This document shows, one piece after another, positions 41,288 through 50,162 of a stretch of DNA of 62,682 nt (within the stretch, counting starts at the first letter, position 1; the number at the start of each line of letters is the position of its first letter). The DNA lies in NCBI GenBank assembly GCA_035471805.1, contig DATIPS010000049.1:1-62682 (forward strand). The letters run 5' to 3'. This DNA is from Acidimicrobiia bacterium. Lineage in GTDB: Bacteria; Actinomycetota; Acidimicrobiia; Spongiisociales; JAHEDJ01. The notes under the pieces are model-generated. The model made no database searches. It saw only the letters and a program-made list of their open reading frames with translations, and had not been told where the DNA came from. Made by a program: the position numbers and the translations under genes.

Positions 41288-42805
41288 GTGGACACACAGC
41301 AAGTACTTGCCGAACTAGGCATCGATGAAATCAACCGCGGAGCCTATGCCGGAGGGTGGATCGAGACCCACGGCTCCGAACTGCAGAGCATCAACCCCGC
41401 CACCGGCGAGGTAATCGCCACCATCACCAGGGCCACCGGTGAGGACTACGAGAAGGTTGCAGCCAGTTCGGTCGAGACCTTCGAACGCTGGCGGATGCTG
41501 CCCGCGCCGAAGCGCGGCGAGTACGTCAGGTTGGTAGGGAACGCACTACGCGAGAAGAAGGCTGCACTCGGTGCGCTGGTCACGATGGAGATGGGCAAGA
41601 TCCTCCCCGAAGGGGAGGGCGAAGTCCAGGAAATGATCGACATCGCGGACTTCGCGGTCGGACTTTCTCGCCAGCTGTACGGTCTGACGATGGCCTCGGA
41701 GCGGCCGCGGCATCGCATGTACGAGCAGTGGCATCCGCTCGGCCCGGTCGGCACCATCACTTCGTTCAACTTCCCGACGGCCGTGTGGTCGTGGAACTCG
41801 CTGATCGCGGCGGTCTGCGGCGACACGAACATCTGGAAGCCCTCCAGTGAAACGCCCCTGACCGCCATCGCCGTCACCAATATCACCCACGAGGTAATGG
41901 CCGGAACCGGGTTCGAGGGCGTCTTCAACCTGGCGATCGGCTCGGGGTCCGATGTCGGCGATCTCATGGTGAAGGACCGCCGGGTACCGCTCGTTTCTGC
42001 CACCGGATCTTGCGACATGGGATACAAGGTCGGGACCGAACTAGCCAAGCGTCTCGGACGGGCGATACTCGAACTCGGCGGGAACAACGCGATCATCGTG
42101 ATGGACGACGCCGACATCGAGCTGGCCGTCCGGGCGGCGACCTTCGCCGCCGTTGGAACGGCCGGGCAGCGCTGCACATCGTTGCGGCGCATGATCGTCC
42201 ACAAGGACGTCTTCGACGAGGTGGCAGAGCGGATGGTCTCCACCTACGCCCAGGTCACTATCGGAGACCCGCTCGCAGCGGGGATACTGATGGGACCGCT
42301 CGTCAACGAGACCGCCGTCCACAACATGCTCACCGCCCTCGACATAGCCAAGCGTGAAGGTGGAGAAGTCCTGACGGGCGGCAACCGCCTCGAGGATCTC
42401 GGACCGGCCTACATCGAGCCGACCATCGTCAAGATGCCCAAGGACGCGCCGATCCTCCAGGAGGAGACCTTCGCGCCCTTGCTGTACCTGATCGAGGTGG
42501 ATTCACTCGAGGAAGGCATCGCCGTTCAGAACGGGGTCCGCCAGGGGTTGTCGTCGGCCATCTTCACCGACTCGCTCAAAAACGCGGAGAAGTTCCTATC
42601 TCACCTCGGCTCCGACTGCGGCATCGCCAACGTCAACATCGGGACCTCCGGAGCCGAGATCGGCGGCGCATTCGGCGGCGAGAAGGAGACGGGCGGCGGC
42701 CGCGAGGCGGGGTCGGACTCCTGGAAGGCCTATATGCGTCGCCAGACGACCACGATCAACTGGGGCGACGACCTTCCGTTGGCCCAGGGCGTCGAGTTCG
42801 TCTGA
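41288..42805 (+). CDS. aldehyde dehydrogenase of the ALDH7 (alpha-aminoadipate semialdehyde) family
   Basis: This 505-residue enzyme matches the ALDH7/antiquitin family that oxidises alpha-aminoadipate semialdehyde in lysine breakdown. The catalytic Cys is in VGTAGQRCTSLRR (about 295), the Glu in ILELGGNNAIIV (about 260), and the family-specific C-terminus GGAFGGEKETGGGREAG and WKAYMRRQTTTINWG is present. SFNFPTAVWSWN is the NAD-binding segment. GTG start. Its operon with ridA suggests amino-acid catabolism. Confidence 0.92.
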   Translation: MDTQQVLAELGIDEINRGAYAGGWIETHGSELQSINPATGEVIATITRATGEDYEKVAASSVETFERWRMLPAPKRGEYVRLVGNALREKKAALGALVTMEMGKILPEGEGEVQEMIDIADFAVGLSRQLYGLTMASERPRHRMYEQWHPLGPVGTITSFNFPTAVWSWNSLIAAVCGDTNIWKPSSETPLTAIAVTNITHEVMAGTGFEGVFNLAIGSGSDVGDLMVKDRRVPLVSATGSCDMGYKVGTELAKRLGRAILELGGNNAIIVMDDADIELAVRAATFAAVGTAGQRCTSLRRMIVHKDVFDEVAERMVSTYAQVTIGDPLAAGILMGPLVNETAVHNMLTALDIAKREGGEVLTGGNRLEDLGPAYIEPTIVKMPKDAPILQEETFAPLLYLIEVDSLEEGIAVQNGVRQGLSSAIFTDSLKNAEKFLSHLGSDCGIANVNIGTSGAEIGGAFGGEKETGGGREAGSDSWKAYMRRQTTTINWGDDLPLAQGVEFV

Positions 42806-42874
42806 GTCCCTCCCTTTCATGCGTGGGAGGGGAGCAGCTTTGTCACGCACGAAGAGACTCGCGAGGAGTTGACT

Positions 42875-43474
42875 GTGGATCGAGACGCCTGGGACGACCG
42901 GTATCGGGACCGCGAGTGGTTGTGGACTGCCGAGGCCAACCGCTCCGTGGTTCAGGAGACGGTCGGGCTCAACCCCGGACGGGCGCTGGACCTGGCCGCC
43001 GGCGAGGGCCGGAACGCGGTCTGGCTGGCCAAGCAGGGCTGGGACGTGACGGCAGTCGACTTCTCGGGTGTAGCCCTCGGGCGAGCCTCCGACCTCGCTG
43101 CTCGTGAGGGCGTGACGATCACAACGGTCGAAGCGGATCTGCGCGATTACGTGCCGGCGGTCGGGGCCTTCGATCTCGTCCTTCTGTCCTACCTGCATCT
43201 TCCGCCGGTCTTCTTTCGAGAAGTCCTCGCACGGGCTGCCGGGGCACTGGCGCCGGGCGGGACGCTCGTGGTCGTCGGCCACGATCTCTCCAACATCGAG
43301 GAGGGCTACGGGGGGCCCCAGAGCCCTGAGGTCCTCTACACCCCCGACTCTCTGGTCGGGGATCTGGGCGACCTCGAGATCGTCAAGGCGGAGAAGGTGG
43401 ATCGACCGTACGAGGCCGACGAGGGCACCTTCACGGCCATCGACGCCCTGGTGGTGGCGACGAGACCACAGTAG
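42875..43474 (+). CDS. class I SAM-dependent methyltransferase
   Basis: This 199-residue protein has DAWDDRYRDREWLWTAEANRS at the start, the SAM loop ALDLAAGEGRNAVWLAKQGW (about 35-54), the acidic VTAVDFSGVAL (about 57-67) and APGGTLVVVGHDL. This layout matches the TehB/thiopurine methyltransferase-like group. I placed the start at the GTG at 42875 because GAGGAG ends 6 nt upstream. The TTG at 42869 is too close to that site. Substrate unknown. Confidence 0.82.
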   Translation: MDRDAWDDRYRDREWLWTAEANRSVVQETVGLNPGRALDLAAGEGRNAVWLAKQGWDVTAVDFSGVALGRASDLAAREGVTITTVEADLRDYVPAVGAFDLVLLSYLHLPPVFFREVLARAAGALAPGGTLVVVGHDLSNIEEGYGGPQSPEVLYTPDSLVGDLGDLEIVKAEKVDRPYEADEGTFTAIDALVVATRPQ

Positions 43475-43597
43475 GGCGAGTTGCTAGGGGAGCGGCACCG
43501 GCGGTTCGGCGAACCCGGCGCCGGGTAACCGGCAGATGCCGTCCATTGCCTTTGACCGGTGTGCCGTCCTGCCCGCTTCAACACGATCCCGGCTCGT

Positions 43598-43939
43598 CTA
43601 GTCCTTCATTTGTTCGGGGCCGACCGTCGGCAACTCATCGGGCATGAGCGGGTTCGGGCGGTTCCGGTGATAGCGCCCCAGCGTGTCTGCATCACAGACC
43701 GTGCACAGATGCACAGTCCGGCTGCCGACGATCGAGAGCTGTGTGCCTCGCGAGCGCTCGACGATCGCCTTCACCACCGCTTGCAGGTCGTCGCCTCCGC
43801 AGCGGTCACAGTGCGGCGTTGCAGGGCGGTCCCAGGTGCGCCCACACGCACCGCAGGTCAGATGAATGATCTCGCCCTCACGGGACCCGCGCAGGTTGTC
43901 GGCCTCGTCGCACTCCGGGCAGCAGATATCCAACGCCAC
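43598..43939 (-). CDS. small zinc-ribbon protein, function unknown
   Basis: The 113 residues have several Cys pairs: CCPECDEADN, LTCGACGRTW and CDRCGGDD at the N-terminus, and HLCTVCDADTLG near the C-terminus. This could form two or three zinc ribbons. The middle (AVVKAIVERSRGTQLSIVG) is not recognised. The GTG start lies 2 bp after the stop of the methyltransferase, so it is the second gene of that operon. It may bind nucleic acid or protein. Confidence 0.7.
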   Translation of the reverse strand: MALDICCPECDEADNLRGSREGEIIHLTCGACGRTWDRPATPHCDRCGGDDLQAVVKAIVERSRGTQLSIVGSRTVHLCTVCDADTLGRYHRNRPNPLMPDELPTVGPEQMKD

Positions 43940-43941
43940 CG

Positions 43942-44748
43942 TCAGGCCCGCCCGACGGCGATGAAGTGTGGGGTCGCTCCGAGTAGCGATGGGGCAGACT
44001 CGAGCCTCCGCAGGACGTCGAGGACGGCGGCGAGTTTCTCAGGATCGGTGATTCGCTCGTCCAGATCCCGGGCCGCCCACGACACTCCCTCGACGGCGAG
44101 GATCTGCACGTCTGTGAAGCCACTCGAGGCGACTTCATCCACTAGTTCCTCCGGTCGATGGAAGTAAGCCGTCGTGAAAAACCGGGGATCACCTGTGTTG
44201 TTCACGTGTTTGCCGGTCTCGAGGTCGGCATGCACGATTCGCTCGAACTCCTCGTGATCGATGAAGCCTGAGTCGAAGCCGTCGATCGCTGAGGCGTATC
44301 TCGTGATTCCGGCCGCGATCAGCGGGCCACCAGGTCTGAGAACCCGCCGTGCCTCGCGGAGAGCCTGGAGTCTGTCTGCGCGCTCCTGGAGGTGATAGAG
44401 CGGGCCGAGCATCAAGGCCATATCAAAGCTGTCGGCTGCGAAGTCGAGAACGGCTGCAACGCCGGCCGTCGCGCCGGGTACTCCGGCCTCGCGCGCCTGC
44501 TCAACGTGAAGGGCGACCGGATCGATCAGCGCCGGGCGATGGCCGAGCTCCGACAGCCAGACCGAATAGACGCCCGGGCCTCCGCCGATGTCGATTACGT
44601 CGGCAGGTGCTGGAGGCAGGTAGCGCTCGATGATCTCTTTCGTCCGAATCAGTTCGATCTGACTCAATCCATCGCTGCCCAGACGTGCCGACTCGTCGTA
44701 CAGCTCGGAATAGTGAGCGTAGATCTCGGGCCGAATGAACGGATGCAT
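43942..44748 (-). CDS. class I SAM-dependent methyltransferase (Methyltransf_11/25-like)
   Basis: This 268-residue protein has the SAM loop VIDIGGGPGVYSVWLSELGH (about 51-70), the acidic residue in PALIDPVALHVEQA, and DSFDMALMLGPLYHLQERAD as the post-II motif. ARRVLRPGGPLIAAGI is motif III. Substrate unknown. The first gene of a two-gene operon with the zinc-ribbon protein, next to glnR. Confidence 0.82.
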   Translation of the reverse strand: MHPFIRPEIYAHYSELYDESARLGSDGLSQIELIRTKEIIERYLPPAPADVIDIGGGPGVYSVWLSELGHRPALIDPVALHVEQAREAGVPGATAGVAAVLDFAADSFDMALMLGPLYHLQERADRLQALREARRVLRPGGPLIAAGITRYASAIDGFDSGFIDHEEFERIVHADLETGKHVNNTGDPRFFTTAYFHRPEELVDEVASSGFTDVQILAVEGVSWAARDLDERITDPEKLAAVLDVLRRLESAPSLLGATPHFIAVGRA

Positions 44749-44829
44749 GCAAAGGACAATACGCCCTGTCTCCTTCTGGCGTCAGAAACGCCCCGAGATT
44801 GCGTGATCATCGACGCCACAACGAGCGAA

Positions 44830-45450
44830 TCAGCCGAAGCGGTAGCCGACCGACCGCACCGTCGTGATCCAGCTGGCGCGTTCCTCGCCCAGCTTGGAGC
44901 GCAGCCTTCGCACGTGCACGTCGACGGTGCGGGCGCCGCCGAAGTAGTCGTATCCCCACACCTTCTGGAGAAGCTGTTCCCGGCTCCATACCCTGCCCTG
45001 GTGCTCGATGAAGAACCGCAACAACTCGTACTCCATGAACGTCAGATCGATCGGCCTACCGTCGATGGTGGCCTGATATGTAGCGAGGTTGAGTTCGAGG
45101 GATTTGTAGCGCTGTGTCTCGACCTCCGCCTGCTGACCGGCGAGGCGATGGAACCGCAGCCGCAACTCCAGCGTATCGACGGGGTCGGTGACGAAGTCAT
45201 CAACCCATCCCTCCGACTCGAGGAGAGTCGTCTGGGACGAGGTGATGATTGCGATGATCGGACATCCATTGTCCTCGTTGACCCGTTTCGCCTCGCGCAG
45301 CTGCTGGATCGGCTCGGTGCGGAGGTCGATGAGGGCGATATCCCACTCAATCTCTTCATCTTCGATCGAGACCGCGTGCGCTCCGGTCAGCGTGATGGCC
45401 TCAACGAGACCGGCCGGGTCGCCAATCGAGGAGTGCGCAACGGTGATCAC
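44830..45450 (-). CDS. glnR: GlnR-type OmpR-family transcriptional regulator
   Basis: This 206-residue regulator has a receiver-like domain (about 1-110) and an OmpR winged helix (YELLRFFIEHQGRVWSREQLL, then GGARTVDVHVRRLRSKLG and TVRSVGYRFG). Position directly after glnA2 and near glnA1 points to GlnR, the nitrogen regulator of Actinobacteria. An Asp is kept in DIALIDLR, but the usual receiver Lys is replaced (FVTDPVDTL), as in atypical GlnR proteins that work without phosphorylation. The GTG at 45450 overlaps the glnA2 stop by 4 bp. Confidence 0.85.
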   Translation of the reverse strand: MITVAHSSIGDPAGLVEAITLTGAHAVSIEDEEIEWDIALIDLRTEPIQQLREAKRVNEDNGCPIIAIITSSQTTLLESEGWVDDFVTDPVDTLELRLRFHRLAGQQAEVETQRYKSLELNLATYQATIDGRPIDLTFMEYELLRFFIEHQGRVWSREQLLQKVWGYDYFGGARTVDVHVRRLRSKLGEERASWITTVRSVGYRFG

Positions 45451-46772
45451 AGGATCGGCAGGTATCTCTCGAGTTCGAACGCCGAAACGTGATGCTGGAA
45501 ACGATCCCACTCCTTGCGTTTGTTGCGCAGGAACCATGAGAAGACGTGCTCACCGAGAGCCTCTGCCATGAACTCCGAAGCCTCCATGGCGTCGAGGGCG
45601 TGATCGAGTGTGGAGGGGAGCCTTCCCACGCCCAGCGCCTTCCGCTCCGCGGTAGTCATCTCGAAGACGTTGCTCGAAACCTCGGCCGGAAGCTCGTAGT
45701 TGTTCTCGATTCCGCTCAGGCCGGCGGCCAGCAGCACGGAGAATGCGAGATACGGGTTGCAGGCCGAATCCGGCGCCCGGTACTCGATTCTGGTCGACGA
45801 GGCCTTCCCCCGTTTCACCGTCGGCACCCGGATCAAAGCGGACTGGTTGTTGCGGGCCCAGAACGAGTAGATCGGCGCTTCGAAACCCTGAACCAGACGT
45901 TTGTAGGAGTTGACCCATTGGTTCGTGATGGCCGTCAACTCTGGTGCATGCCTGAGCACCCCGGCGATGAAACCCTCGGCCACTTTCGACAGCCCGTTCT
46001 CGGCACCGGCCTCGTAGAAGGCGTTCCGGTCGCCCTCGAAAAGGGACAGGTGCATGTGAAACCCGGATCCGTCGTGTTCCTCGAGCGGTTTGGGCATGAA
46101 GGTCGCATATATGCCGTGTTCGATCGCCACCTCCTTGACCGCAAGGCGGAAGGTCATCACGTTGTCTGCCATGGTCAGAGCGTCGGTGTAGCGCAGGTCT
46201 ATCTCGTGCTGGCTGGGGGCCACCTCGTGATGGGAGTACTCCACCGGGATCCCCAACTGTTCGAGAGCGTTGATCGTCGTGCGCCGGTACTCCTGCGCAA
46301 CGTCCAGTGGGGTGAGGTCGAAGTAGCCGCCCTGATCGAGGACCTTTGGCTTGCCTTTCGAGTTCTTGAAGTAGAAATACTCGAGTTCCGGTCCGACGTA
46401 GAACGAGTAGCCGAGGTCCGCTGCTCTCTGGAGGTTGCGTCGCAGCACATATCTGGGGTCTCCTTCGAAGGGCTCACCGTTCGGAGTGACGATGTCACAG
46501 AACATGCGCGCCACCTGCTGTTCCGGCCGCCACGGCAGGATTTGAAAACTGGACGGATCGGGCAGGGCGAGCATGTCGGCCTCTTGAACCCGGGCGTAGC
46601 CGTCGATCGATGACCCGTCGAACGTCATGCCTTCCTCGAACGCCGTCTCCAGTTCGGCCGGGCTGATCGAGACCGATTTGAGGAAACCCTGGACGTCGGT
46701 GAACCACAGGCGAACGAACCGGATTCCCCGTTCTTCGACGGTTCGCAGCACGTACTCGGCCTGTTTGTCCAC
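45447..46772 (-). CDS. type I glutamine synthetase, short form without adenylylation site (GlnA2-like)
   Basis: This 441-residue enzyme makes glutamine from glutamate and ammonia. TFDGSSIDGYARVQEADML, GPELEYFYF (metal Glu), GSGFHMHLSLF (His and Gly of the active site), NSYKRLVQGFEAP and YRAPDSACNPYLAF are intact. It lacks the long loop with the adenylylated Tyr, so it belongs to the alpha-like short form and escapes GlnE control. GAAGGAG precedes the GTG start. It is co-transcribed with glnR and divergent from glnA1. Confidence 0.93.
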   Translation of the reverse strand: MDKQAEYVLRTVEERGIRFVRLWFTDVQGFLKSVSISPAELETAFEEGMTFDGSSIDGYARVQEADMLALPDPSSFQILPWRPEQQVARMFCDIVTPNGEPFEGDPRYVLRRNLQRAADLGYSFYVGPELEYFYFKNSKGKPKVLDQGGYFDLTPLDVAQEYRRTTINALEQLGIPVEYSHHEVAPSQHEIDLRYTDALTMADNVMTFRLAVKEVAIEHGIYATFMPKPLEEHDGSGFHMHLSLFEGDRNAFYEAGAENGLSKVAEGFIAGVLRHAPELTAITNQWVNSYKRLVQGFEAPIYSFWARNNQSALIRVPTVKRGKASSTRIEYRAPDSACNPYLAFSVLLAAGLSGIENNYELPAEVSSNVFEMTTAERKALGVGRLPSTLDHALDAMEASEFMAEALGEHVFSWFLRNKRKEWDRFQHHVSAFELERYLPIL

Positions 46773-46901
46773 GTCTCGCTCCTTCGTCGATTACTACGAA
46801 ACGATACTCCACCCAGGCCGATCTTCCCCTTCGCGGCCGCTCTGTTCAAGCGGCGAATGGCCAGCGTGACAGGCGATTGCGGGCTTCGCAGGCGACGGGA
46901 T

Positions 46902-46939
46902 TTAACACTCCGTTCACATTCGGGCAACCGAGCCGAAAC
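46902..46939 (+). promoter_or_regulatory. GlnR-type operator array upstream of glnA1
   Basis: Four 5-mers lie exactly 11 bp apart: TTAAC (46902-46906), TTCAC (46913-46917), GCAAC (46924-46928) and GAAAC (46935-46939). This is the a-b-a-b layout of known GlnR boxes (GTnAC, 6 bp, GnAAC, repeated). The array ends 77 bp before the glnA1 start. A GlnR-type regulator gene is encoded next door. The match is to spacing and to partial consensus. Confidence 0.65.
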
Positions 46940-47016
46940 CGGTCCATGGGACTCTGCGGCGCGCGGGCGGCTCGCGTCGTCCCGCGTCGAAACCGGCTTC
47001 AGAGGAGTAACCCATC

Positions 47017-48441
47017 GTGAGTAAGACGCCTGCAGAGATTCTTCAGGAACTGGCCGCCGAGGACTACATATTCGTGGATCTCCGGTTCTGCGATCTTCCC
47101 GGTCAGGTCCAGCACTTCACCATTCCGGCCGGCCAACTCGACGAAGATGGGTTCGTTGAAGGATTCGGGTTCGACGGGTCGTCGATCCGGGGATTCCAGG
47201 AGATCCAGGAATCGGACATGATCCTCAAGCCGGACCCTTCCACGGCCTTCCTCGATCCGTTCATGAAGCACAAGACCATGGTGATCTACTGTTTCGTGTT
47301 CGATCCGATCACCGGGGAGCCCTACGACCGCGACCCGCGCTACATCGCAGCCAAGGCGGAGGCCTACTTGACGGGCACCGGCATCGCAGACACCTCCTAC
47401 TGGGGCCCCGAAGCCGAGTTCTACGTCTTCGATTCCGCCCGGTTCATGCAGAACGAGTTCTCCTCGTTCCATGAGGTGCAGTCTGTTGAGGGAGCGTGGA
47501 ACTCCGGCGCCGAGGAGGACGGCAAGAACCTCGCCTACAAGCCCGGCTACAAAGAGGGCTATTTCCCGGTCCCTCCGACCGATCACTTCCAGGATCTGCG
47601 TTCGGAGATGTCGCTGGCCTTGATGAATCTCAACATCCACGTCGAAGTCCATCACCACGAAGTCGGAACCGCCGGCCAGGCCGAGATCGATATCCGCTAC
47701 AACACGCTCCTCCGACAAGCCGACGACGTGACGATCTTCAAGTATGTAGTGAAGAACGTTGCCTGGGCCCACGGCAAGACCGTGACCTTCATGCCGAAAC
47801 CGGTGTTCATGGACAACGGGTCCGGGATGCACACCCACCAGAGCCTCTGGAAGGACGGGGTGCCGCTGTTCTACGACGAGAACGGCTACGCCGGATTGTC
47901 GGACATGGCCCGCTGGTATATCGGCGGCTTGTTGAAGCACGCGCCGGCGGTACTGGCGTTCGCAGCCCCGACCACGAACTCGTACCGGCGGCTGGTGCCC
48001 GGATACGAAGCCCCGGTCAACCTGGTGTACAGCCAGCGCAACAGGTCGGCTGCCGTTCGTATCCCGCTGTACTCGCAGAAGCCGGCGCTCAAGCGTCTCG
48101 AGTTTCGCTGCCCGGATCCGTCGGCCAACACATACCTGGCATTCGCAGCGATGTTGATGGCCGGTCTCGACGGCGTGCAGAACCAGATCGAACCGCCGCC
48201 CCCGGTCGACAAGGACATCTACGACCTGCCTCCCTCCGAACTGGCGAACCTGCCGTCGGTTCCGGGCAGTCTCGAAGAGGCGCTGGCGGCACTCGAGGAG
48301 GATCACGACTTCCTGCTGCACGGCGACGTGTTCACCGAGGGCCTGATCCGTGCCTGGATCGACTACAAGATGGAGCACGAGGTCGATGCTCTGCGGTTGC
48401 GCCCGCACCCGCACGAGTTCTCGATGTATTACGACGCGTAG
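47017..48441 (+). CDS. glnA: type I glutamine synthetase with adenylylation site
   Basis: This 474-residue enzyme is the main ammonium-assimilating glutamine synthetase. [71 protein letters not shown] and [13 protein letters not shown] mark the active site. The adenylylation loop is present with its Tyr in [12 protein letters not shown] (about 410), so it can be shut off by GlnE-type adenylylation. AGAGGAG precedes the GTG start, with the GlnR-type boxes further upstream. Confidence 0.96.
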   Translation: MSKTPAEILQELAAEDYIFVDLRFCDLPGQVQHFTIPAGQLDEDGFVEGFGFDGSSIRGFQEIQESDMILKPDPSTAFLDPFMKHKTMVIYCFVFDPITGEPYDRDPRYIAAKAEAYLTGTGIADTSYWGPEAEFYVFDSARFMQNEFSSFHEVQSVEGAWNSGAEEDGKNLAYKPGYKEGYFPVPPTDHFQDLRSEMSLALMNLNIHVEVHHHEVGTAGQAEIDIRYNTLLRQADDVTIFKYVVKNVAWAHGKTVTFMPKPVFMDNGSGMHTHQSLWKDGVPLFYDENGYAGLSDMARWYIGGLLKHAPAVLAFAAPTTNSYRRLVPGYEAPVNLVYSQRNRSAAVRIPLYSQKPALKRLEFRCPDPSANTYLAFAAMLMAGLDGVQNQIEPPPPVDKDIYDLPPSELANLPSVPGSLEEALAALEEDHDFLLHGDVFTEGLIRAWIDYKMEHEVDALRLRPHPHEFSMYYDA

Positions 48442-48479
48442 GAGCCGGCGGCTCCGCGGTTGGTCATCGGCCACCGGTT

Positions 48480-48506
48480 CTCCCCCCGCCGCCGAGGCGG
48501 GGGGAG
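48480..48506 (+). terminator. GC-rich hairpin terminator after glnA1
   Basis: CTCCCCCCGCC (48480-48490) pairs perfectly over 11 bp with GGCGGGGGGAG (48496-48506) around a 5-nt loop. It lies 39 bp after the glnA1 stop. There is no clear U-run. Confidence 0.7.
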
Positions 48507-48580
48507 TCGCGTTCCGGGGGGCCCGCTTCGAGCAAGTGGGGGGCCGGGCAACCGTCTGACACCGGCGGGGCGCAGCCCGC

Positions 48581-49192
48581 CTAGATGCCGGCTGCTGCCT
48601 TTGCCGAACTCACGGCGGCGCTGAAGTCTCCCACCGCCCCGTTGAAGGATTCGAGCGCAGCCAGGCGCTCTGCCGAGCCCTCGCTGTTCACGAGTCCGTC
48701 GAGCACGTTCTCAGCTGCCGTCTTGGCGGCGGTTGCCGCGGCCACGATCTTCTCGTGCTCCAGGGCGAGGCCGGCCTGACCGGCGGGCGGAGTGGCTGCT
48801 GCTACTTCGTCGGCGAAGGTCGTCGTGTCCGCGATCAAGGTCTCGAGGACGGTCCGGGTGTCCGAGAAGGTGGCGGAGCGATCGTCCCAGGCGGCGTTGG
48901 CCGCCGCCATTCGGTCTCCCAGGGTCGCCATCGAAAGATCGAAGTTGTCGAGTCCGGCGACGTAGGCCTGGACTTCGGGCGAGATAGCGATCGGCACCGT
49001 GGAAGGGGCCGACGAACCGCTCGTTGCCTCGGTCGTCGAGGTGCTGGTCGACGTCGAAGAAGAGGTCTCATTATCTGGGACCTCGGGGACCGTATCGATG
49101 CTGGTGGTGAAGAGGTAGGTGAATCCGACCATTCCGACAATGATCAGCGGAAGGATCCACCGCCCCGGCTTTGGATCTGGGTTGCGTGCCAT
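48581..49192 (-). CDS. single-pass membrane protein, function unknown
   Basis: The 203 residues have a short cytoplasmic N-terminus, one membrane helix (WILPLIIVGMVGFTYLF, about 12-28), a Ser/Thr-rich linker (about 42-63) and a helical extracytoplasmic domain (about 70-203). No cysteine or enzyme motif is seen. The domain is rich in Ala and could form a helical bundle. I placed the start at the ATG at 49192 (M-A-R-N-P-D-P-K), because upstream codons look non-coding. Not recognised. Confidence 0.7.
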   Translation of the reverse strand: MARNPDPKPGRWILPLIIVGMVGFTYLFTTSIDTVPEVPDNETSSSTSTSTSTTEATSGSSAPSTVPIAISPEVQAYVAGLDNFDLSMATLGDRMAAANAAWDDRSATFSDTRTVLETLIADTTTFADEVAAATPPAGQAGLALEHEKIVAAATAAKTAAENVLDGLVNSEGSAERLAALESFNGAVGDFSAAVSSAKAAAGI

Positions 49193-49321
49193 CGGCAGAC
49201 CAACGATAGCCGACGGCTTTGCGGTTCCCGAACAATGCCGCTCGTTTTCGAGAACCCCCTTGATCCCGGGCCTCTGCCGTCGTACGTTCGGCTTGCCACC
49301 GCGCTTCCCCGGAGAGGCGTC

Positions 49322-50113
49322 ATGCGCGATCAGCTTTCCGACAACGAGACCGAGATCTACGAGCACATACCCTGGAGCCGGCTCACTCTCACCAACGGCA
49401 CCGGTGCGCGAGGCAGGTGGATGTACTTCGCCGCCGCTCTGCTGATCGCAGCCGCGCTGGCGGCCGTTGTCGCACGCATGGTCTGGCAACCAGGGGCGGC
49501 GGTCGCAGCACCGTCGACTTCCTCACTTCGACCGATTGCCGAGATCCCGGAACCCGTTCCGCCGCCCGTCCTCTATTCCGAAGCGGACCTGATGGCCGCA
49601 TCCCCGCCCCTCGACATCGGCCGGAAGGTGGCATCGGTCGCCGAACGGTACGTGCGCCGGTGGGCCGGCGGTTCGGACGACTCGTGGAGCTACGTCGAAT
49701 GGATCATTGTCGACTCCGTGGAGGATCTCGGAGACGGCAGATTCACGGCCACGGTGTTGATGCAACTGCTCGTCGCCGGCGAAACGGGGACCGTTCGTCT
49801 GCCGGTGGAAGGTCTGGTCATAACCGTTCTGGTGGACGGCGATGTTGTTTCGGTAGTCGACCTGCCCTCCCCGGTGGGTGTGGGGGCACTGTCGGTCGGC
49901 AGACCCGTCGCCGGCAATGCCGAGATACCGGCCGCGGTGGCGCGGGGCGCCCTCGACGCGGTCGCTCCGTGGGGCACGGCGACCGTGGTGGGCGGGGGGC
50001 CGGTGGACGATCGATGGCGAGTTGAAGTAGAGGTCGAGAGCTCCGGCGGGCTGTTGAGGACCGTTGCCGTGTGGATGTCCCCGGAGGGATTGCCGGTGGC
50101 ACTGGTTCCGTAG
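49322..50113 (+). CDS. membrane-anchored protein with TcpC/NTF2-like extracytoplasmic domain
   Basis: The 263 residues have a cytoplasmic N-terminus, one membrane helix (WMYFAAALLIAAALAAVVA, about 32-50) and an alpha+beta domain with repeated strand pairs (WSYVEWIIVDSVEDLGDGRF, then TVRLPVEGLVITVLVDG). The pattern resembles TcpC-like conjugation proteins or other NTF2-like folds, but no other transfer genes are here. GGAGAGG lies before the ATG at 49322. Function unknown. Confidence 0.6.
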   Translation: MRDQLSDNETEIYEHIPWSRLTLTNGTGARGRWMYFAAALLIAAALAAVVARMVWQPGAAVAAPSTSSLRPIAEIPEPVPPPVLYSEADLMAASPPLDIGRKVASVAERYVRRWAGGSDDSWSYVEWIIVDSVEDLGDGRFTATVLMQLLVAGETGTVRLPVEGLVITVLVDGDVVSVVDLPSPVGVGALSVGRPVAGNAEIPAAVARGALDAVAPWGTATVVGGGPVDDRWRVEVEVESSGGLLRTVAVWMSPEGLPVALVP

Positions 50114-50162
50114 GAGGGAAGTAGCCTGGCGGTGGATTGCAGACGGCGTACCAGAGGTTCCT

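Noticed and set aside
46999-48474. 491-codon minus-strand frame over glnA1
   Set aside because: It lies opposite a fully conserved glutamine synthetase and shows no motifs.
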